A stretch of DNA of 8,950 bases, from the NCBI GenBank assembly GCA_030637965.1, contig DAOWFO010000021.1, positions 1-8,950 on the forward strand, read 5' to 3'. Both the position numbers and the translations under genes were made by a program. Under the pieces are notes generated by a model. That model ran no database searches and was not told where the DNA came from. It was given only the letters and a program-made list of their open reading frames with translations. This stretch comes from Thermoplasmata archaeon (GTDB lineage Archaea > Thermoplasmatota > E2 > DHVEG-1). This document shows positions 5,298 to 8,950 of the stretch, one piece after another. Each line of letters opens with the position of its first letter. Position 1 is the stretch's first letter.

Positions 5298-6065
5298 TCA
5301 TAACTCCGTTCGCCTTCTTTTAATCAGCTCTGCCTTGTCCAATGGATATGTTAATGGTTTTTGACTGTTATATACAGATATTGTATTTAATCCATGAAAT
5401 ATTTTTTCTATTTTCTTCAGTTCATTTTTTTGTAAAGGTATTACATCACAAGATCTTGTTGGGGTATTAATCTGTACTTGATCTGGATTAATATCTCTTG
5501 CTAAATCTGCTAGCTGATGTGCACACTCTTTGTTTTTATTCATAAACATTATTTGAAGGGCAAACCTTCCTTTGAATCTCTTTCTCATTTTTTTAATGCC
5601 ATCAAGAGTTTTTTTAAAAGTTAATCCTTCTGCAGGTTGGTTAATCTTCATAAAGATTTTTTGGTTTGAAGCATCTAATTTTGCCACTATAATATCAAGT
5701 GTGCTTAGAATATCTCGAATATCTTTTTTGAATAAAAGTGTAGAATTTGTTAGAATTGCAATTGGTAAATCTGTTAATTTTCGGATAATTTCTATAGCTC
5801 CTGCTAAGTTTTTAACTAATGATGGTTCCCCCATTCCAGACAAAGTAACAACATCTGGTGTTGCTAGCTCGAGAGCGTATTGTAACTCATTTTTAAGTTC
5901 TTTAAGAGAGATATATGTTTTTCGATTCTTGGTTATTTTTTCTGGTTTTCCAAGTTGGCAGTATATGCAGTTAAAAGAACATATTTTATTGCGAGAACAG
6001 ATAAGATCTACCCCTAGAGATCTACCAAGTCTCCATGAGGCAACTGGTCCGTAAACGATTTTCAT
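5298..6065 (-). CDS. Radical SAM protein, COG0731-like (wyosine synthetase-related)
   Basis: The 255-residue protein has a radical SAM cluster motif CSFNCIYC (Cys29, Cys33, Cys36) that binds [4Fe-4S], and GMGEP at 77-81 as the SAM-contacting GGE-type motif. The N-terminal MKIVYGPVASWRLGRSLGVD and the later QINTPTRSCDVIPL match a family usually annotated as wyosine synthetase-like (COG0731). Full archaeal TYW1 is longer, roughly 300 residues or more, so this is more likely a related paralogue of unknown substrate than TYW1 itself. An extra Cys23 lies close to the cluster motif. The next gene, trmO, modifies tRNA position 37, and wyosine also forms at G37, so a tRNA role is a reasonable but unproven guess. 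It is the first gene of a two-gene minus-strand unit and shares a divergent intergenic region with nrdR. The enzyme needs anaerobic conditions. Confidence 0.85.
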   Translation of the reverse strand: MKIVYGPVASWRLGRSLGVDLICSRNKICSFNCIYCQLGKPEKITKNRKTYISLKELKNELQYALELATPDVVTLSGMGEPSLVKNLAGAIEIIRKLTDLPIAILTNSTLLFKKDIRDILSTLDIIVAKLDASNQKIFMKINQPAEGLTFKKTLDGIKKMRKRFKGRFALQIMFMNKNKECAHQLADLARDINPDQVQINTPTRSCDVIPLQKNELKKIEKIFHGLNTISVYNSQKPLTYPLDKAELIKRRRTEL

Positions 6066-6090
6066 AGCATTATAAAAGAATAATGATTAT

Positions 6091-6102
6091 TATATTAAAT
6101 AT
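6091..6102 (-). promoter_or_regulatory. Probable TATA element for the radical SAM-trmO unit
   Basis: Read on the minus strand the sequence is ATATTTAATATA, a good archaeal TATA box. Its centre lies about 31 bases before the radical SAM ATG, which predicts a transcript starting about 4-5 bases before the start codon, so nearly leaderless. No Shine-Dalgarno motif is visible in front of that ATG. The intergenic region is very AT-rich, so the exact element is uncertain. Confidence 0.45.
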
Positions 6103-6144
6103 TGGTACTTAATCATTAAAATCTTTTTAATTTTAAGTAAAATG

Positions 6145-6158
6145 GAAAAGTTTAAAAA
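6145..6158 (+). promoter_or_regulatory. Probable BRE/TATA promoter of the nrdR-nrdD-nrdG operon
   Basis: GAAAAG followed by TTTAAAAA resembles a purine-rich TFB recognition element plus an archaeal TATA box. With the usual 26-27 base spacing, transcription would start near 6181. That point lies inside the first NrdR-box-like palindrome and gives a leader of about 60 bases before nrdR. The assignment rests on sequence and spacing only. Confidence 0.5.
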
Positions 6159-6168
6159 CAATATCAAC

Positions 6169-6184
6169 ATACAATATAATGTAG
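6169..6184 (+). promoter_or_regulatory. NrdR-box-like operator, copy 1
   Basis: ATACAATATAATGTAG is an imperfect palindrome whose inner TACA and TGTA arms are perfectly inverted. Against the bacterial NrdR box as I remember it (acaCwAtATaTwGtgt), 12 of 16 positions fit by my count. It covers the predicted transcription start at about 6181, so bound NrdR would hinder initiation. The regulator is encoded immediately downstream. Confidence 0.7.
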
Positions 6185-6199
6185 AATAATATTTTAAAC

Positions 6200-6215
6200 A
6201 TACAATATGTTGTAT
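6200..6215 (+). promoter_or_regulatory. NrdR-box-like operator, copy 2
   Basis: ATACAATATGTTGTAT is a palindrome with perfect 6-base arms (ATACAA and TTGTAT) around a 4-base centre. It fits the remembered NrdR-box consensus at 13 of 16 positions. It shares ACATACAATAT with copy 1 and lies exactly 31 bases further on (15 bases between boxes). Three helical turns put both copies on the same DNA face, the arrangement typical of paired NrdR boxes. Confidence 0.75.
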
Positions 6216-6228
6216 CTAATATCTATCT

Positions 6229-6235
6229 GGAGAGG
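6229..6235 (+). promoter_or_regulatory. Shine-Dalgarno site of nrdR
   Basis: GGAGAGG lies 5 bases before the ATG at 6241. It is the clearest ribosome binding site in the window outside coding sequence, in line with a leadered mRNA here in contrast to hypA. An ATG at 6236 is followed at once by TAA and is not a usable start. Confidence 0.7.
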
Positions 6236-6240
6236 ATGTA

Positions 6241-6708
6241 ATGGAATGTCCATATTGCCATCATATTGAAACAAAAGTCACTGATTCCCGAGATACAGGG
6301 AGCTATACAATTCGCAGAAGAAGAGAGTGCCTGAACTGCAAGAAACGCTTTACTACCTATGAATATATTGAGATGACGCCTGTTTATATTATAAAAAAAG
6401 ACGGGAGAAGGGAAAAATTCGATCGAAGCAAAATTAAAAAAGGTATAATGAAGGCTTTAGAAAAGCGCCCAGTATCTCATGAAAAAACCGAAGAGATTGT
6501 CAATTCAATCGAAGATAAAATAAGAAGAAATGGTAAAGAAGAAATTGAAAGCTCAGTAATAGGAGAATATGTGATGAATTCGTTAAAAGAAATTGATCAA
6601 GTTGCATATATCAGATTCGCTTCTGTTTATAGATCATTTGCTGATATTACTTTTTTTGAGAAGGAAATTAAAAATCTTACTGAAGAAAAAATAGTTGAGG
6701 AGAGATAA
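6241..6708 (+). CDS. nrdR: Transcriptional repressor NrdR of ribonucleotide reductase genes
   Basis: The 155-residue protein has the full NrdR architecture. A zinc ribbon has CPYC (Cys3, Cys6) and CLNC (Cys30, Cys33), enclosing the DSRDTGSYTIRRRREC segment that contacts DNA. An ATP-cone domain follows at about residues 48-139, beginning VYIIKKDGRREKFDRSKIKKG. NrdR senses ATP and dATP through the cone and represses ribonucleotide reductase operons by binding paired NrdR boxes. Two such palindromes lie just upstream, so autoregulation of the operon is strongly suggested. The gene ends 3 bases before nrdD, and its last codons supply the nrdD ribosome binding site. NrdR is nearly universal in bacteria but patchy in archaea, so this copy may have been acquired from bacteria. 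Base composition looks the same as in the neighbours, so any transfer is not recent. Family identification is very secure. Confidence 0.96.
   Translation: MECPYCHHIETKVTDSRDTGSYTIRRRRECLNCKKRFTTYEYIEMTPVYIIKKDGRREKFDRSKIKKGIMKALEKRPVSHEKTEEIVNSIEDKIRRNGKEEIESSVIGEYVMNSLKEIDQVAYIRFASVYRSFADITFFEKEIKNLTEEKIVEER
6697..6704 (+). promoter_or_regulatory. Shine-Dalgarno site of nrdD inside the end of nrdR
   Basis: GAGGAGAG lies within the last NrdR codons, 7 bases before the nrdD ATG at 6712. It fixes that start and implies coupled translation of regulator and enzyme. Confidence 0.7.
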
Positions 6709-6711
6709 AAG

Positions 6712-8856
6712 ATGATACGGAAAATTAGAAAAAGAGATGGAAAAGTAATTGATTTCAATCCAATAAAAATAACAAATGCAATATGGAAGGCTGCTCAAGC
6801 AGTTGGTGGAAAGGATTATAGAACGGCAGCAGAACTAACTGATAAGGTAATGGATTATCTTGAGGGGAATTTAAAACGTGGTGATATACCAACTGTTGAA
6901 CAAGTACAGGATACTGTTGAGAAAGTGCTTATTAAAGAGGATCATTCTAAAACAGCTAAAGCCTATATATTATATAGAAAACAGCATGAGGGCATTCGTC
7001 AAGTAGGTGGATTACTTCAAGATATTGATGTAGTTGATGGCTATCTAAGCATGATGGATTGGAAAGTTAATGAAAATAGCAACATGAGTTACTCATTACA
7101 AGGATTAAATGTTTATGCTACTGAAAATATTGTTTCTAATTACTGGCTTAATAAGATATATCCCCCAGAGATCGGCGAATCGCATACTAAAGGGGAGTTT
7201 CATGTTCATGATCTCGGAACCCTTGGAGCATATTGTGTAGGATGGGATCTGAAGGATATTTTATTACTTGGTTTTAAGGGGGTATCAGGTAAAATTGAAA
7301 GCAAACCTGCAAAACATTTCGGTACAGCTCTTATGCAAATTGTAAACTATTTGTATACACTTCAAGGAGAAGCAGCAGGAGCTCAGGCTATATCAAATTT
7401 TGATTCTTTACTAGCACCATTTATACAACATGATGGTTTGAATTATCAGGATGTAAAGCAAGAGATGCAGAAATTTTTATTCAACATGAATGTTCCTACT
7501 AGAGTCGGTTTTCAGAGCCCCTTTACAAATATTACTATGGACCTAACAGTTCCTAGTTATATGAATGATGAACCAGTGATTATTGGAGGGGATCTTAAGG
7601 ATGATAATTATAGTGATTATGTAGATGAAATGGATATAATGAATCAAGCATTTTCAGAGATTATGTACGAAGGAGATGCAAAGGGAAGGCCTTTCACATT
7701 CCCAATTCCTACTTATAATATAACTAAAGATTTTGACTGGAACAAGGATGGTTTGGATTTCCTATGGGATATGACAGCAAAATATGGTATACCTTATTTT
7801 TCGAATTTTATAAACAGCGATATGAAACCCGATGATTCAAGAAGCATGTGTTGTAGACTTCGCCTCGACAATAGAGAACTCCGTAAACGTGGCGGAGGAC
7901 TATTCGGAGCAAATCCAAAAACCGGTTCTGTTGGAGTTGTAACACTAAACATGCCAAGATTGGGTTATCTTGCAAAAAATGAAAATGATTTCTTTGAAAG
8001 ACTTGATAATTTAATGGATTTATCAAAAGAAAGTCTTGAAATAAAAAGAGAGATCATAGAAAACCTTACCCATAGTGGTCTTCACCCATATTCGAGGTTC
8101 TATCTTGACGATGTAAAGAAAACCTTTGGAGAATATTGGAAGAATCATTTTTCTACAATAGGTCTAATTGGCATGAATGATGCTTTACTTAATTTTTTAA
8201 ATAAAAGTATAGGAGAAATAGAAGGAAAAAGATTTGCAGAAAAAGTTCTTGATTATATGAGAAATAAAATTGCTGATTTCCAGGAAGAAACAGGAAATAT
8301 CTTCAATCTTGAAGCAACACCTGCAGAAGGTGCAAGCTATCGATTGGCAAGGATAGATCATGAAAGATTCCCCGAAATAAGAACTTATAATCAAGAAGTA
8401 TATTCAAACAATGGTGGTAGAGATGTAGAACCATATTATACTAATTCCACTCAACTACCTGTTGGTTATACATCAGATGTTTTTGAAGCTCTTGACTTAC
8501 AAGATTCACTCCAGTCGAAATATACCGGCGGCACAGTTCTCCATATCTTTTTGGGTGAAAATGAACCATCTTCAACAGCGGTTAAAAAACTAATAAGAAA
8601 AGTTGCAGAGAATTATTCACTTCCATACTATACAATTACTCCTACCTTTAGCATTTGTCCAGATCATGGATATGTTGCAGGTGAGCACCATCATTGTCCA
8701 ACATGTAAAACGAATAGCAAAACCACAGATTGTGAAGTATATTCCAGAGTAGTTGGATATCTTCGTCCGGTTATACAATGGAATCGTGGCAAACAACAAG
8801 AATTTTCCGATCGTAAAACATTTGATATAAAGGAAGAGAAAGCAATGGTTGCCTAA
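6712..8856 (+). CDS. nrdD: Anaerobic (class III) ribonucleoside-triphosphate reductase NrdD
   Basis: NrdD reduces ribonucleoside triphosphates to deoxynucleotides without oxygen, using a glycyl radical. The 714-residue protein starts with an ATP-cone (about 1-96, IRKIRKRDGKVIDF onward) for allosteric ATP/dATP control, then the ten-stranded barrel domain. Cys175 (GAYCVGW) matches the conserved active-site cysteine of E. coli and T4 enzymes. The adjacent Cys380-Cys381 (SMCCRLRLDNREL) supplies the thiyl-radical cysteine on the finger loop. A zinc site near the end is CPDH (Cys649, His652) plus CPTC (Cys662, Cys665). The radical glycine is Gly682 in RVVGYLRP. Length and motifs are complete, so the enzyme should be functional. 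The double cysteine hints at a thiol-reductant subtype rather than the formate-using E. coli type, but I hold that lightly. Its stop overlaps the nrdG start as TAATG. Confidence 0.97.
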   Translation: MIRKIRKRDGKVIDFNPIKITNAIWKAAQAVGGKDYRTAAELTDKVMDYLEGNLKRGDIPTVEQVQDTVEKVLIKEDHSKTAKAYILYRKQHEGIRQVGGLLQDIDVVDGYLSMMDWKVNENSNMSYSLQGLNVYATENIVSNYWLNKIYPPEIGESHTKGEFHVHDLGTLGAYCVGWDLKDILLLGFKGVSGKIESKPAKHFGTALMQIVNYLYTLQGEAAGAQAISNFDSLLAPFIQHDGLNYQDVKQEMQKFLFNMNVPTRVGFQSPFTNITMDLTVPSYMNDEPVIIGGDLKDDNYSDYVDEMDIMNQAFSEIMYEGDAKGRPFTFPIPTYNITKDFDWNKDGLDFLWDMTAKYGIPYFSNFINSDMKPDDSRSMCCRLRLDNRELRKRGGGLFGANPKTGSVGVVTLNMPRLGYLAKNENDFFERLDNLMDLSKESLEIKREIIENLTHSGLHPYSRFYLDDVKKTFGEYWKNHFSTIGLIGMNDALLNFLNKSIGEIEGKRFAEKVLDYMRNKIADFQEETGNIFNLEATPAEGASYRLARIDHERFPEIRTYNQEVYSNNGGRDVEPYYTNSTQLPVGYTSDVFEALDLQDSLQSKYTGGTVLHIFLGENEPSSTAVKKLIRKVAENYSLPYYTITPTFSICPDHGYVAGEHHHCPTCKTNSKTTDCEVYSRVVGYLRPVIQWNRGKQQEFSDRKTFDIKEEKAMVA

Positions 8857-8950
8857 TGAAAATCGGAGGAATTCAAAAAACATCGGTGCTTGATTATCCT
8901 GACAAACTAAGTGCAATAATCTGGACAACAGGATGTAATTTTCGGTGTCC
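8856..8950 (+). CDS. nrdG: Anaerobic ribonucleotide reductase activating protein NrdG (partial, 3' end outside window)
   Basis: The first 31 full codons give MKIGGIQKTSVLDYPDKLSA and continue to the start of a radical SAM motif, CNFRCP (Cys27, Cys31; the third cysteine would lie just beyond the window). This opening is typical of NrdG-type activases in archaea and anaerobic bacteria. NrdG uses a [4Fe-4S] cluster and SAM to create the glycyl radical on Gly682 of NrdD. The ATG shares its A with the nrdD stop codon (TAATG), so translation is coupled. The sequence ends in mid-gene, so domain completeness cannot be judged. Position directly after nrdD makes the assignment strong despite the short fragment. 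Confidence 0.9.
   Translation, partial: MKIGGIQKTSVLDYPDKLSAIIWTTGCNFRC

Noticed and set aside
5572..6054. Open frame of 160 codons on the + strand
   Set aside because: It lies antisense within the radical SAM gene, which has clear CxxxCxxC and GMGEP motifs; the + strand translation shows no recognisable domain.
6167..6215. Repeated ACATACAATAT considered as a CRISPR remnant or mobile-element end
   Set aside because: There are only two short copies, each palindromic and correctly spaced for a dimeric repressor, directly upstream of the repressor gene; no spacers, cas genes or transposase are present.
6236..6241. ATG-TAA minimal upstream reading frame before nrdR
   Set aside because: It overlaps the Shine-Dalgarno spacer by chance in an AT-rich leader; there is no support for a regulatory role.

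Overview
The window looks like the chromosome of an anaerobic archaeon. It is AT-rich (about one third G+C by eye) and densely packed. Three intergenic regions carry archaeal-style TATA elements 25-31 bp before a start codon or a predicted transcription start, and hypA has no Shine-Dalgarno site, which suits a leaderless mRNA. Several proteins have archaeal flavours: a Thermococcus-like HypA followed by an Mrp/MinD-type ATPase, a DUF123 GIY-YIG protein, a ThiI-type PP-loop protein with a CxxC pair, and an oxygen-sensitive class III ribonucleotide reductase. A euryarchaeal, methanogen-like or Thermoplasmatota-like host is plausible, but I cannot fix the lineage from this sequence. I see no rRNA, tRNA, CRISPR array, insertion sequence or prophage.

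Layout. (1) Positions 1-2221, + strand: a metal-uptake operon. It holds the 3' end of a probable membrane-anchored substrate-binding protein, a small FmdE-family protein, and a ZnuC/ZnuB-type ABC ATPase and permease. (2) 2302-3450, +: hypA and a cysteine-free Mrp/MinD-family ATPase, probably the archaeal nickel-insertion pair for [NiFe]-hydrogenase maturation, behind their own promoter. (3) 3476-4859, +: a DUF123 GIY-YIG protein, then cutA overlapping a THUMP-less ThiI-type PP-loop gene by 4 bases. (4) 4856-6065, - strand: a COG0731-like radical SAM gene followed by trmO. trmO runs into the PP-loop gene tail to tail, with the stop codons overlapping. (5) 6066-6240: a divergent intergenic region with a promoter on each strand and, on the nrdR side, two palindromic operators 31 bp apart centre to centre. 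(6) 6241-8950, +: nrdR, nrdD and the start of nrdG, cut off by the window edge.

How the parts work together. The last block is a self-contained anaerobic dNTP-synthesis unit. NrdG makes the glycyl radical on NrdD, and NrdR probably represses the operon through the two NrdR-box-like palindromes, the first of which covers the predicted transcription start. The middle block holds three proteins with likely or possible tRNA-modification roles (ThiI-like, TrmO, COG0731 radical SAM). The first two blocks concern transition metals: uptake of Zn, Mn or perhaps Ni, and nickel delivery to hydrogenase. Most genes are members of known families. The points that stand out are the archaeal use of a bacterial-style paired NrdR-box operator, the cysteine-free HypB substitute, and the FmdE gene placed inside the transporter operon.
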